From Lachnospiraceae bacterium (GTDB lineage Bacteria > Bacillota > Clostridia > Lachnospirales > Lachnospiraceae), in assembly GCA_011959805.1 (NCBI GenBank), contig BLMC01000026.1, positions 1-36,480 of the forward strand: 36,480 nucleotides of DNA, written 5' to 3'. Numbering within the stretch: position 1 is the stretch's first letter; each line of letters opens with the position of its first letter. Shown one piece after another: positions 8,397-16,251 of this stretch. Both the position numbers and the translations under genes were made by a program. The notes under the pieces were generated by a model. The model saw only the letters and a list, made by a program, of their open reading frames with translations. It was not told where the DNA came from and did not search any database.

Positions 8397-8508
8397 ATGA
8401 ATGAACCGCTAAAGAGGCAATTAAGAAAATTGCTAAAAGAGAAGGAAAAAGTGAAATTAGAGAGGAAATGGAGCAAGATATTATGATTGGTTTCCAGAAC
8501 AAGGAAAC
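8397..8508 (+). pseudogene. Remnant of a small helical hypothetical protein, frameshifted
   Basis: ATG 8397 has a good site (AAAGGAGAG). After MNEPL the reading must shift by one base to continue as KEAIKKIAKREGKSEIREEMEQDI. This pattern resembles small clostridial proteins often annotated as Spo0A-C-domain-like, seen here from memory only. The frame ends where the IS3 remnant begins. Low confidence in family, moderate that it is broken. Confidence 0.35.
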
Positions 8509-9009
8509 AAGAAATATTCTAAAGAATTGAAACAGCAAGCGGTTTTGGATTATTTAGCAGGTCGTGGTTCTCAGAATGATATCTGTAAAAAATATGGAAT
8601 TCGTTCAAAAGCTAAGTTATAAACCTGGATAAAGAAGTATAATGGTCATGAAGAGTTAAAATCTTCTGGAACAGGAGGAACCACTATCATGACCAAAGGA
8701 AGAAAAATCACTTTTGAAGAACGAGTCGAAATAGTACAGTATTGCATCGCACATGACCACAATTATGCCAAAACAGCAGAAAAATATCAGGTATCTTATC
8801 AACAGGCACGTAGTTATACGATTAAATATGAATCCGGCGGAGTAGAAGCTTTAAGAGATAATCGCGGAAAACGAAAAAATCCTGATGAAATGGATGAGGT
8901 GGAAAAGCTGCGTGCCGAAGTTAAAATTTTAAGGGCAGAGAAAGAACGTGCTGAAATGGAGGTTTCTTTCCTAAAAAAACTCGAGGAGATAGAGAGGAGG
9001 TGGGACTAA
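8509..9009 (+). pseudogene. IS3-family transposase OrfA, interrupted by a stop codon
   Basis: One frame runs from about 8509 to TAA 9007-9009 and encodes two IS3 OrfA helix-turn-helix units: YSKELKQQAVLDYLAG with CKKYGIRSKAKL, then ITFEERVEIVQYCIAHDHNYAKTAEKYQVSYQQAR. A Leu/Lys coiled coil (about 8905-9000) follows, as in OrfA. TAA at 8620-8622 sits where Gln or similar is expected before TWIKKY, so only the second half (ATG 8689, 106 aa) could still be made. Inactive. Confidence 0.8.
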
Positions 9010-9122
9010 GCCTGATCCGTCATGAATATATATACCAGGCAATCAAAGAAGAACACGAGGAGAATCATTATCCTATTTGTCATAGTGTATATTTTTGTGT
9101 ATCTATTAGTTTTGATAATTAA
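9003..9122 (+). pseudogene. IS3-family OrfB, truncated N-terminal fragment
   Basis: A different frame just after OrfA reads LSLIRHEYIYQAIKEEHEENHYPI, the start of an IS3 OrfB (DDE integrase). It turns into unrelated sequence after about 9080 and stops at 9120-9122. The catalytic domain is missing, so this element is dead and its right end was lost by deletion or by insertion of neighbouring DNA. Confidence 0.7.
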
Positions 9123-9646
9123 AACTTATTTAGATTTATTTTTGAAAACTATATATATGAGATAGGCTATCTTGGGGTATATGTTCTGTGAAAAAGAATA
9201 TATAATTTAAAAATATATTATACTACAGGGAGAGCCGAAAAAATTAGTTTATCTGAGTATTTAAATTAAAAGTCGGAAACAGAATAGCTTTCTATACTAG
9301 AATGAATAAAAAATGCTTAGATAGTAGGAGCAGAGAACAGAATTTGCTATATATGTTAAAGAAAATGGCGAAAGGAGTAGACAAATTATTGTAAGAATAA
9401 ATTTTGACACCATATAAATAAGTGTAACTAGTGAAAAAAGTCAAAAACAGGAAAGAATATCCTATTTTTGACTTTTTTTCATTCAGAAAATTAATGTCTG
9501 TTATGAATACAAATTAAATAGAAATATTTTTTTGGATTTTTCAACATAAAAAATCGTGTTTCTTACAAGGTGGAAGCAAAAGACTAAAAAACAGTTATAA
9601 TTTTTATAGATATTAAGAGATATGTTAAATAAAGAGGAAAAATAAA
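9123..9646. other. AT-rich region upstream of the Asn-repeat peptide cluster
   Basis: No supported gene. It contains a bidirectional terminator at 9434-9479 and a TATAAT at 9596-9601 about 45 bases before the ABC gene, with no good -35 box at the usual distance. Nothing else recognisable. Confidence 0.4.
9434..9479. terminator. Symmetrical terminator
   Basis: AAAAAAGTCAAAAACAGGA pairs with TCCTATTTTTGACTTTTTTT around a small loop. A-run and T-run flanks allow termination in either direction. It isolates the downstream cluster from read-through. Confidence 0.75.
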
Positions 9647-11245
9647 ATGAAAACCATTAATTATATAAGACAAGTATCAATAAGCGAATTAAAAAAAAGA
9701 AAAAAATCTGTGTTTACCCTTATAATGATTCATTTTACTACTATGATATTATCTGTTTTATTACCACTTTTGAATGGAAACTTTTTAGACTTGTTGATAT
9801 CTGACATAGCTGTGGTGGAATTGCTGAGATATGCTTTAATAATAATAGTAATTGGAATAATAAGTTCTTTATTTGCTTATATTTATAATGTATTGAGTAT
9901 TAGATTAAAAAATAGAATTGCATTTGAGATTAATTTAAATGTTATTAATCATATGCATAAAATTGGATTGAGAAAATTTGAAGAGTATAATATTTCCTAT
10001 TTAAATCAAAGGGTTAATGCTGATGCAACAACAATATCTGATTTTTTCTTTGATAATTTTCTTGTCATTGCTATGAATGTTATTCAATTCTTTGTACTAA
10101 TTTATATTTTAGTTAGAATAAAGATTATATTTTTTTTGATTATTCTGCTATTTATACCTATCTATATTTTTTTATATGCTTGGTTAAAAAAACCATTATA
10201 TTCAAATGGTTCAAAGTACAAGGAAGAACAAAATATTTTTTTTGATAAATTAAATGAGCAGTTTGAATTAAATAAAGAAATTAAGATTCATTCTGATATT
10301 GAAACGCAAGAAATTGATGTTAGAAAGCAGTATGAATATTTTGTACACTCGCTAATTAAGCTAACAAAAATTTCTAGTCTATTTAATTCACTTGACGGAA
10401 TAATTTGTTTAGTTTTTCAAGCCATTTCTCTTTTAGTAGGAGGGTTAATGGTTATTGAAAATTGGATTACATTAGGGGAATACAGCATTTTGAGTTTATA
10501 CTTTACAAATATTTTGGGTATTATTAAATATTTCTTTAGCTTTGGAAAAACTTATCAGGACTTTAAGATTTCAGTAAATAGGATGAATGATTTATTGTTA
10601 ATTCAAGAGGAATGTGATGGAAAAAATAATATAAATAATTTCAATAGTATTACTGTAACTTATAACAATAAAAAATATAAATTTGAAAAAGGGAAATTAA
10701 ATATTATCTGTGGAAAAAACGGAATAGGAAAAACTACTTTGTTATATATATTGACGGGCATATTACAAAATCCAGAATCGCAAGTTTGTTTTGAGGATAC
10801 ACCTAGCAGTGTAATAAATATGTATGAAATAAGAAAAAAGAATGTGTCCTTTATGGTGCAAAATGAAAAAACAGGAAATGTAAAAGTAAAGGATTATTTA
10901 TATAGAAGTTTAGAAATAAATTCAAAGGAAGAACTGGAAAAAATAATTGATGAAAAGAATCTTAGATATGTATTTTGCAACGCTAGATTTAATTTATATG
11001 ATTATTTAGGAAAGTCCCTTGGAGGAATATCGGATGGTGAGCGACAAATTATCATTTTGTTTAAAACATTAGCTAAAGAGTGTAACGCATTATTGTTAGA
11101 TGAACCCTCATCAAATTTAAGTCTTTCTTTTACGGCTCAAATAATTGATTATTTGAAAAGTATTATGGATAAAAAAATTGTAGTTATTGTATCTCATGAA
11201 AATGCGTTTATTGAAAACGCTGATTATGTTATTGAAGTTATTTAA
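9647..11245 (+). CDS. ABC exporter (532 aa) of the Asn-repeat peptide cluster
   Basis: Residues 20-300 form about six membrane helices and 335-532 an ATPase. Walker A is GKNGIGKTT (356-364), Walker B ALLLDEP (481-487) and the switch His is 517. The signature is GGISDGE (459-465) rather than LSGGQ, a divergent but recognisable form. No peptidase domain is present. The gene is very AT-rich even for this window. AGAGGA precedes ATG 9647. It lies 49 bases upstream of the 78-aa precursor and most likely exports the mature peptide. Confidence 0.8.
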   Translation: MKTINYIRQVSISELKKRKKSVFTLIMIHFTTMILSVLLPLLNGNFLDLLISDIAVVELLRYALIIIVIGIISSLFAYIYNVLSIRLKNRIAFEINLNVINHMHKIGLRKFEEYNISYLNQRVNADATTISDFFFDNFLVIAMNVIQFFVLIYILVRIKIIFFLIILLFIPIYIFLYAWLKKPLYSNGSKYKEEQNIFFDKLNEQFELNKEIKIHSDIETQEIDVRKQYEYFVHSLIKLTKISSLFNSLDGIICLVFQAISLLVGGLMVIENWITLGEYSILSLYFTNILGIIKYFFSFGKTYQDFKISVNRMNDLLLIQEECDGKNNINNFNSITVTYNNKKYKFEKGKLNIICGKNGIGKTTLLYILTGILQNPESQVCFEDTPSSVINMYEIRKKNVSFMVQNEKTGNVKVKDYLYRSLEINSKEELEKIIDEKNLRYVFCNARFNLYDYLGKSLGGISDGERQIIILFKTLAKECNALLLDEPSSNLSLSFTAQIIDYLKSIMDKKIVVIVSHENAFIENADYVIEVI

Positions 11246-11294
11246 GATGTAAAAGTTATTTTTACATAATATTAAGCAGAAAGGAGGAAAATCT

Positions 11295-11531
11295 ATGAGT
11301 GTAATGTCTAATTATGAAAAGCCAAGTGTTCAGGTTGATGGAGCTGAACCACGTGGTGTGCTGATAGTACCGGCAACAGTAGCGATCAATGCAAATGTTG
11401 GACTAAATGCAAATGCTATTTTAAATGCAAATGTTTATACAAATGCGAATGCTAATTTAGTAGCAAATGCAAATGGTGCGGTTAATGCAAATATTGGCGC
11501 TAACTGGAACTACACAGATTCATCCGCGTAA
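11295..11531 (+). CDS. Asn-ladder RiPP precursor, Cys-free, polytheonamide-like core (78 aa)
   Basis: AAGGAGGAAAATCT precedes ATG 11295. Residues 1-25 look like a leader with charged residues (YEKP, VDGAEPRG). From residue 31 the peptide is a run of Asn, Ala and hydrophobic residues. All 15 Asn between 32 and 72 fall on even positions, while odd positions are Ala, Val, Leu, Ile, Gly, Thr, Trp or Tyr. Asn34, 40, 46, 52, 58, 64 and 70 form an unbroken i/i+6 series; 32-50 and 54-72 form two further series. Polytheonamide has the same one-parity, every-sixth Asn arrangement, where alternating D-residues form a beta-helix and N-methyl-Asn side chains stack along it. There is no Cys, so thioether chemistry is excluded. 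The leader is not proteusin (nitrile hydratase-like). Maturation is inferred from neighbours. Confidence 0.85.
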   Translation: MSVMSNYEKPSVQVDGAEPRGVLIVPATVAINANVGLNANAILNANVYTNANANLVANANGAVNANIGANWNYTDSSA

Positions 11532-11543
11532 AAAGTTGTACAA

Positions 11544-11572
11544 CTTGGTGCTTTGAAAAAAGCACCAAGCAT
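11544..11572 (+). terminator. Hairpin between precursor and radical SAM gene (attenuator)
   Basis: CTTGGTGCTTT (11544-11554) pairs perfectly with AAAGCACCAAG (11559-11569). The T-run is weak (CATTTAAAA), so partial termination or transcript-end protection is more likely than a full stop. Confidence 0.6.
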
Positions 11573-11604
11573 TTAAAATCATAAAAGGTAGAAAGGAGAA
11601 ATCT

Positions 11605-12630
11605 ATGGAAAGAGTTTTTGACAGTAGTTTATCAACAAATTATTCTGTTATGAAAAATTTGTCAGGACCAGTTACTGTGTCATTTGATATAACGACAAAA
11701 TGTAATTTAAGATGTCTTCATTGTTATAATAATAGTGGAGCAAATCCAGCACCAGAAGCATCAGATGAAGAAATACTAAAGATTGCAAAACAAATTGCAG
11801 ATTTGCATCCTTATAATGTTTGTTTGTGCGGAGGAGAAACACTATGTAGAAAAAATATACTAGATATAATGGATGTTTTGCGTGGGAATGTTGGAAGAAT
11901 AAGCATGGTCTCTAACGGTTTTGCTTTAAAAAAAGAGGTGGCTAAAGAGCTAATTGAACATGGATTGGATCATATTCAAATTAGTTTGGATGGAACAAAT
12001 AAGTTTCAGCATGATACTTTTCGGGGGATGCAGGGTTCTTTTGAACAGGCAGTAAAAGCAATAGGATATTTAAAAGAGTATAAAATATCAAGAATTGCAA
12101 CATCTTTAGTTCCCAATAAACTGAATTACAAGTCAGTAAAAGAATATATGAATTTATGTTATAGTCTGGGTGTGGATAATGTCAGAATGATGCCTTTTAT
12201 TCCATCTGGGAGAGGGAAAACGGTAGGTAGAAACTTAATGTTATCCGATTTGGATTACTTTTACTTTTTGCGTGATGTCGAAGAAGAATGCTACATATAT
12301 GCTGGAAAAATGGAAATTGAATGGGGAGATCCTCTGGACCATATGCGAAGAATGCCATTCAATGCATATAACGGCTTGCGAACATATTGCATGGAAGTAA
12401 AAGCTAATGCAGATATAACAGTAACAACATATTTGCCAATTGTTGTAGGGAATTGTCATGAACATTCCCTAAAAGAATACTGGGATAAAGGATATTGTTG
12501 TATATGGAATGACAAGCGAGTGGTTGAGCAAGTTGACAAAATCCAAAATATATATGATTTTGATTCATTTGAACCGGCTCCTTATTCGGGTGAAAAAATA
12601 TATTATGATATAATTGGAGGTAAAATATGA
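11605..12630 (+). CDS. Radical SAM peptide-modifying enzyme, candidate epimerase (341 aa)
   Basis: AAAGGAG precedes ATG 11605. The core has C33, C37, C40 (CNLRCLHC), GGE at 75-77 and the SLDG segment near 127-130, all standard for radical SAM. The C-terminal part keeps few Cys (C262, C284, C298, C299) and lacks a complete SPASM pattern, so at most one auxiliary cluster is likely. Its presumed substrate, the 78-aa peptide, contains no Cys, so sactionine or ranthionine formation is ruled out. Given the alternating core, peptide epimerisation (as by PoyD or OspD, which use a Cys as hydrogen donor) is the best fit. Side-chain C-C cross-linking through Trp71 or Tyr73 is the main alternative. Confidence 0.8.
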   Translation: MERVFDSSLSTNYSVMKNLSGPVTVSFDITTKCNLRCLHCYNNSGANPAPEASDEEILKIAKQIADLHPYNVCLCGGETLCRKNILDIMDVLRGNVGRISMVSNGFALKKEVAKELIEHGLDHIQISLDGTNKFQHDTFRGMQGSFEQAVKAIGYLKEYKISRIATSLVPNKLNYKSVKEYMNLCYSLGVDNVRMMPFIPSGRGKTVGRNLMLSDLDYFYFLRDVEEECYIYAGKMEIEWGDPLDHMRRMPFNAYNGLRTYCMEVKANADITVTTYLPIVVGNCHEHSLKEYWDKGYCCIWNDKRVVEQVDKIQNIYDFDSFEPAPYSGEKIYYDIIGGKI

Positions 12631-13403
12631 GATACAAATTTAATGAAGGCAGTTATACAGTAAGAAAAGAAGAAAATGATACAATTTCACTGATGATAAA
12701 GAAAACAAATCAAATAATTTATTTAAATAGTGCTGCAAGAAAAATTTTGTTTGATCCGAATAAGACAGGAGATTTGGACAAGTTTGTACAAACTTTGAAT
12801 GTGGAAGATAAGGAGCAAGCATATAAAGATTATGAAGAGCTTTTATATCAGTTGGAATGTTTTGAATTGGTAAAAATTGAAAAGGAAGAACAAGAAAGTA
12901 TTTTGGGCTGTAAAATTGCGGGAGAAAAAGATTATAATGAAATAGCTCGATTCATAACTGCAAATATAAAAAATCAGTTTAGCTATTCAAATGTTGTAAA
13001 TATGAAATATTATAATCCAATAAGTATTCGCACTAGACAATTCAATAATAATGAGTATAATATTTTATATTTTTCGGAAGGTAAAATTATTGCAGATTTA
13101 GTAGTAGCTTTACCTCCTAAGACATCAGGGTTTGTTGTTGTTTATTTTAATGCTGTATTTTTCAGCAAAGAATTAAATGAAAGTGACAGTAAGAGAGTAC
13201 TCAAAGAATTACTTGAATATGCAAGTAAATTATTTGAAAAAAATTTCTGCAAACTTAGATTTCATTATTTTAATGAAATGCAAAATTGGTTGCTTGATAC
13301 TTTGGAAAATATGGGATTTAACAAGGTATGTACTTTTGAAAAGGAATTACGTGAAGATAAAGCATTGACAGTTTACGATAAATTCTTTGATAAAAACAGT
13401 TAA
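12627..13403 (+). CDS. RRE-GNAT fusion: peptide-binding domain plus acetyltransferase-like domain (258 aa)
   Basis: ATG 12627 overlaps the radical SAM stop by four bases and has GGAGG just upstream, so translation is coupled. Residues 1-85 resemble a PqqD-like recognition element (LMIKKTNQIIYLNSAARKIL pattern). Residues 95-258 look like a GNAT fold, with a long beta-rich middle (FVVVYFNAVFF) and the end pattern WLLDTLENMGFNKVCTFEKELR typical of GNAT C-termini. The likely role is acylation of the peptide N-terminus or a side chain after leader removal. Polytheonamide likewise carries an N-terminal acyl cap, though made differently. No acyl-CoA pyrophosphate loop could be assigned with certainty. 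Confidence 0.6.
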   Translation: MRYKFNEGSYTVRKEENDTISLMIKKTNQIIYLNSAARKILFDPNKTGDLDKFVQTLNVEDKEQAYKDYEELLYQLECFELVKIEKEEQESILGCKIAGEKDYNEIARFITANIKNQFSYSNVVNMKYYNPISIRTRQFNNNEYNILYFSEGKIIADLVVALPPKTSGFVVVYFNAVFFSKELNESDSKRVLKELLEYASKLFEKNFCKLRFHYFNEMQNWLLDTLENMGFNKVCTFEKELREDKALTVYDKFFDKNS

Positions 13404-13458
13404 TTCAATTAGTAAAAATGAAAATTATGTGAAAATGGTAGGAGGTATCGAGAAAGAC

Positions 13459-14856
13459 ATGATAAATTACAATAGACAATATACAAATAATTTATCTGAA
13501 ATATTAAATCGTATTAACTATGTATTTGTGTTGAAAAATATTAGAGGCAGTTCTGATTTTTTTGATCCTTGGTATAATTTTGACATGATGGAAAAATTAC
13601 TGAATACATTAGATATAAGATATAAGAATGCATTCAGGCTCTTGTATTTAGGGCAAAGGGTTCCGTATAGAGATTTAGTTGAAGAATTGAGTGAAGAGCA
13701 AATTGATAGCATGATAAAGGCTAAAATTTGGATAATGGATTCAGGCTATGTAAAAACTAATAATCTTGTGGTCTTAGTTTATGAAGGACTAAAAATATTA
13801 ACAGAAATTAACCCTTGGTATTCAACATGCATAAAGAATAACACTGATGTCTATATTGGCATTGATAGTTTACGATTAGCAGAAAACATTCATTTTAAAA
13901 AGGATGCAATAGTACTTGATTTATGTAGTGGTACGGGGATTCAAGGTATAATTGCAGCAAGGTCTGCCCAAAAAGTCGTCTCCGTAGAAATAAATGAGAA
14001 AGCGGCATCTGTAACGCAGTTTAATATAGCATTGAATGGGTTAGAAAATATTATTGAACTTCGTAAAGGAAATTTGTATGATGTTTTGGATGATGAAAAG
14101 TTTGATTATATATATGCGAATCCGCCTTTTATACCAATGATTTCGGACGTAAATTATCCGATTTGCGGAGCTGGTGGAGAAGATGGGTTAATGATTTTGA
14201 ATAATATATTCGAACGATTAAACATATATTTAAAAGTCGGAGGAGAGGCTATCGTTTTTTGCCAGTGTTTGGGTGATGAAAAGAAGATTTTTTTTAATGA
14301 AAAAGTTAAAGATCTGTGCGAAAGAAATAATCAAGACGTGCTTTGTTTAATGCAGGATAGAATTCCTTTGGAATATCAATTACGAACTTTGACTTCTTTG
14401 ACGAAACTGTTTAATGCAGATTTTGATGAAAGCAATTTTGAAAGAAAAATGTCCAAAATCTATAATAAACTTAATGCAAAATATTTATACAGTATTTTGT
14501 ATCAGATAAAGCAAAAACAAAATGGAGGAGGTGAGTTGTCGCTCTTGCAGTTTGAGAGTAAGTGGGATGCAAATAGTCATGCAAAAGAAAATAAGGCGGT
14601 CAATATCGTTACTGATAATGAAAGCTATGTGATAAGTGACTTAAGTATGAAAAGAATTGGCTATATTGATCAAGAGGCATTTGATATATATAGCTTGTTA
14701 AAAAATGATAAATCAGTTAGCGATATAACAAATGAGTTATATGATAAATACAAGCAGAAGTCTAAATACAGTAGATTTGGAAAACCAAGCTTTTTATGTG
14801 CTGTATTGGATAATTGCTTAAGAATGGAACAATTGGGGCTGATTCATAGAGTATAA
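13459..14856 (+). CDS. NPPF-motif SAM methyltransferase with C-terminal RRE (465 aa)
   Basis: A Rossmann methyltransferase in the middle of the protein shows motif I VLDLCSGTG (152-160), the acidic end of strand 2 (VVSVEINEKA) and motif IV NPPF (221-224). (D/N)PP(Y/F) marks enzymes that methylate a planar amide or amino nitrogen, such as PrmC/HemK on Gln side-chain amides. A C-terminal block (about 376-465, with EAFDIYSLLKNDKSVSDI and CLRMEQLGLIH) resembles a PqqD-like recognition element, so the enzyme may bind the leader directly. With an Asn-ladder substrate, amide N-methylation of Asn is the natural prediction, as PoyE does in polytheonamide. ATG 13459 follows AGGAGG at 13440-13445 with a long 13-base spacer; ATG 13435 and TTG 13387 are alternatives. 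Confidence 0.75.
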   Translation: MINYNRQYTNNLSEILNRINYVFVLKNIRGSSDFFDPWYNFDMMEKLLNTLDIRYKNAFRLLYLGQRVPYRDLVEELSEEQIDSMIKAKIWIMDSGYVKTNNLVVLVYEGLKILTEINPWYSTCIKNNTDVYIGIDSLRLAENIHFKKDAIVLDLCSGTGIQGIIAARSAQKVVSVEINEKAASVTQFNIALNGLENIIELRKGNLYDVLDDEKFDYIYANPPFIPMISDVNYPICGAGGEDGLMILNNIFERLNIYLKVGGEAIVFCQCLGDEKKIFFNEKVKDLCERNNQDVLCLMQDRIPLEYQLRTLTSLTKLFNADFDESNFERKMSKIYNKLNAKYLYSILYQIKQKQNGGGELSLLQFESKWDANSHAKENKAVNIVTDNESYVISDLSMKRIGYIDQEAFDIYSLLKNDKSVSDITNELYDKYKQKSKYSRFGKPSFLCAVLDNCLRMEQLGLIHRV

Positions 14857-14920
14857 AAGTGGTTTGATGATGAAAACATATGATATAGGTAAAAAGTATA
14901 AAAAATGATAATTAAACAAA

Positions 14921-14969
14921 AGGTCAATAGCTATTTCAAAAAAAATTTAAATAACTATTGACTTTTTTA
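14921..14969 (+). terminator. Terminator of the Asn-repeat peptide operon
   Basis: AGGTCAATAGCTATTT pairs with AAATAACTATTGACTT across an A-rich loop, then a T-run. The right arm's TTGACT also serves as the -35 box of the next promoter, a compact arrangement. Confidence 0.75.
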
Positions 14970-14985
14970 TAGGGATAAATATAAT
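14958..14985 (+). promoter_or_regulatory. Promoter of the sdpR-sdpI-like pair
   Basis: TTGACT (14958-14963), a 16-bp spacer and a perfect TATAAT (14980-14985). The operator-like palindrome begins one base after the -10 box. Confidence 0.75.
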
Positions 14986-14986
14986 C

Positions 14987-15008
14987 TATTTAAGAAAAAT
15001 TTTAAATA
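14987..15008. promoter_or_regulatory. Putative ArsR/SdpR operator palindrome
   Basis: TATTTAA and TTAAATA are perfect 7-bp inverted arms separated by 8 bases, placed directly after the -10 box and before the ribosome site. The position suits repression by the ArsR-family protein encoded just downstream. Confidence 0.55.
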
Positions 15009-15025
15009 TCATAGGGGGTGACATA

Positions 15026-15295
15026 TTGGCTTTGCATGAAATCTTAGATGCAGTAGCGGATGATAATAGAAGAAAAATTATGATTAAACTTAAAGGAGGG
15101 AAAATTAATTCAGGAGATTTGGCGAAAGAGTTAAACATGACGCCACAAGCACTTTCATATCATCTGGCAAAGCTTAAGAAAGCTGATTTGATTTACGAAA
15201 CACGTTATAAGAACTACATTTATTACGAATTGAATTTATCTGTGCTTGATGAAGTAATCATTTGGTTTAAAGGAATACAAGGAGAAGAAAAGTAA
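15026..15295 (+). CDS. ArsR-family repressor, SdpR-like (89 aa)
   Basis: TTG 15026 is preceded by AGGGGGTG at 15012-15019. The whole protein is one winged helix: ILDAVADDNRRKIMIKLKGG, then SGDLAKELNMTPQALSYHLAKLKKADLI and the wing RYKNYIYYELN. It lacks the metal-binding Cys of ArsR/SmtB sensors. The size and the SdpI-like gene 85 bases downstream match the SdpR-SdpI pair of Bacillus subtilis, where SdpR is a repressor sequestered by toxin-bound SdpI. The palindrome at 14987-15008 is its probable operator. Confidence 0.8.
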   Translation: MALHEILDAVADDNRRKIMIKLKGGKINSGDLAKELNMTPQALSYHLAKLKKADLIYETRYKNYIYYELNLSVLDEVIIWFKGIQGEEK

Positions 15296-15380
15296 AAAGG
15301 ATAAAATTTATTTTTACTTAAGAAGAAAGGAAAACGGTAACTTATTATACTATGAGAGATGATGAAAGGAATGATCAAAT

Positions 15381-16040
15381 ATGAAAAAAATGAAAATGAT
15401 TTATAACACGCTTATGCTTATACCGATAGCTGTAACACTAATTGGCTTGCATTATCTGCCTGAAAGAATTCCTACACATTATAATCTGGCAAATCAAGCG
15501 GATAGATGGGGGAGCAAATATGAACTTTTGGCGTTTCCTATTTTGGTTGTTTTTTTTGGGATCTTTATGCGTGTACTTGCAAATTATCATAAAAATCAGG
15601 AAAAATTCGGTTCAAATAATGAGAGGATATGTTTTATTTCAGGTATTATATGCATGATTACTTTTAGTTTTTTGAATTATTATTTCTTGTATGTAGGGAG
15701 TAAAAGTATTGAGAACATTTCGATACTTGCTATTGATTTAGAGCAATTTGTTTTTGCAATGTTAGGAATTGTTCTGATAATTATAGGCAATATTTTACCA
15801 AAAATAAAAATGAATTCGGTTACTGGACTTAGAACCCGCTGGAGCATGAAAAATGAAGTAACTTGGAAAAAAAGCCAATTCTTTGGGGGAGTATCTTTTT
15901 TAATAACAGGATTTATTATAGTTATAATTAGCTTTATAACGAAAGGAATAAAATGTATGATTCTTTCTTTAGTAATTTTTGGCACTGCAATAATTATAGA
16001 TATTTTTTACACTTATTGGATTGCTAAAAAAAACAATTAA
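15381..16040 (+). CDS. SdpI-family immunity-type membrane protein (219 aa)
   Basis: The N-terminal half has the signature of the DUF1648/SdpI family: LIGLHYLPERIPTHYNLANQADRW, two helices flanking it. The C-terminal half contains the SdpI-like segment KMNSVTGLRTRWSMKNEVTW between further helices; about six helices in total. In Bacillus subtilis SdpI protects against the SDP toxin, which collapses the proton-motive force, and signals to SdpR. Placed directly after a cluster predicted to make a helical membrane-active peptide, it is the best immunity candidate. AAAGG precedes ATG 15381. Many genomes also carry SdpI homologues away from any toxin, so the pairing is an inference. Confidence 0.8.
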   Translation: MKKMKMIYNTLMLIPIAVTLIGLHYLPERIPTHYNLANQADRWGSKYELLAFPILVVFFGIFMRVLANYHKNQEKFGSNNERICFISGIICMITFSFLNYYFLYVGSKSIENISILAIDLEQFVFAMLGIVLIIIGNILPKIKMNSVTGLRTRWSMKNEVTWKKSQFFGGVSFLITGFIIVIISFITKGIKCMILSLVIFGTAIIIDIFYTYWIAKKNN

Positions 16041-16143
16041 ATGGGACAATAGCAAAAGAATATGGAAAAGACAATGTGATTCCGACGATCAAGTAATACA
16101 AGAGAGAAGATAAAAATAATATCTTGTAGTGTTAAATATAATC

Positions 16144-16183
16144 AGGTTTTAAACCATATCCATTTAGTTTAAAATCTTTTTTT
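16144..16183 (+). terminator. Terminator after the sdpI-like gene
   Basis: AGGTTTTAAAC pairs with GTTTAAAATCT (one mismatch) around a 12-base loop and is followed by seven T. Confidence 0.7.
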
Positions 16184-16251
16184 ATGCTGGTTTATGTGTT
16201 AAGGGTGACGTATATCGGTTATAAATAGCAGATATATTTGTTGCAGTTTTA

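Noticed and set aside
9352..9393. 13-codon ORF (MLKKMAKGVDKLL) as a small peptide gene
   Set aside because: Basic and amphipathic, but with no proper ribosome site and no linked genes. Too short to support.
11380..11510. AAT-GCA-AAT repeats as a DNA tandem repeat or CRISPR-like array
   Set aside because: The repeat is codon-level (Asn-Ala-Asn) inside a gene with a good start, and codons vary (GCA, GCG, GCT; AAT, AAC). Spacing makes sense only in the protein.
11295..11531. Proteusin (nitrile hydratase-like leader) or Nif11-type precursor
   Set aside because: Those leaders are about 70-100 residues; here at most about 30 residues precede the repeats and no such motif is seen.
16041..16094. 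Short frame GTIAKEYGKDNVIPTIK after the sdpI-like gene
   Set aside because: Looks protein-like but has no start and is only 17 codons; at most a mobile-element scrap.
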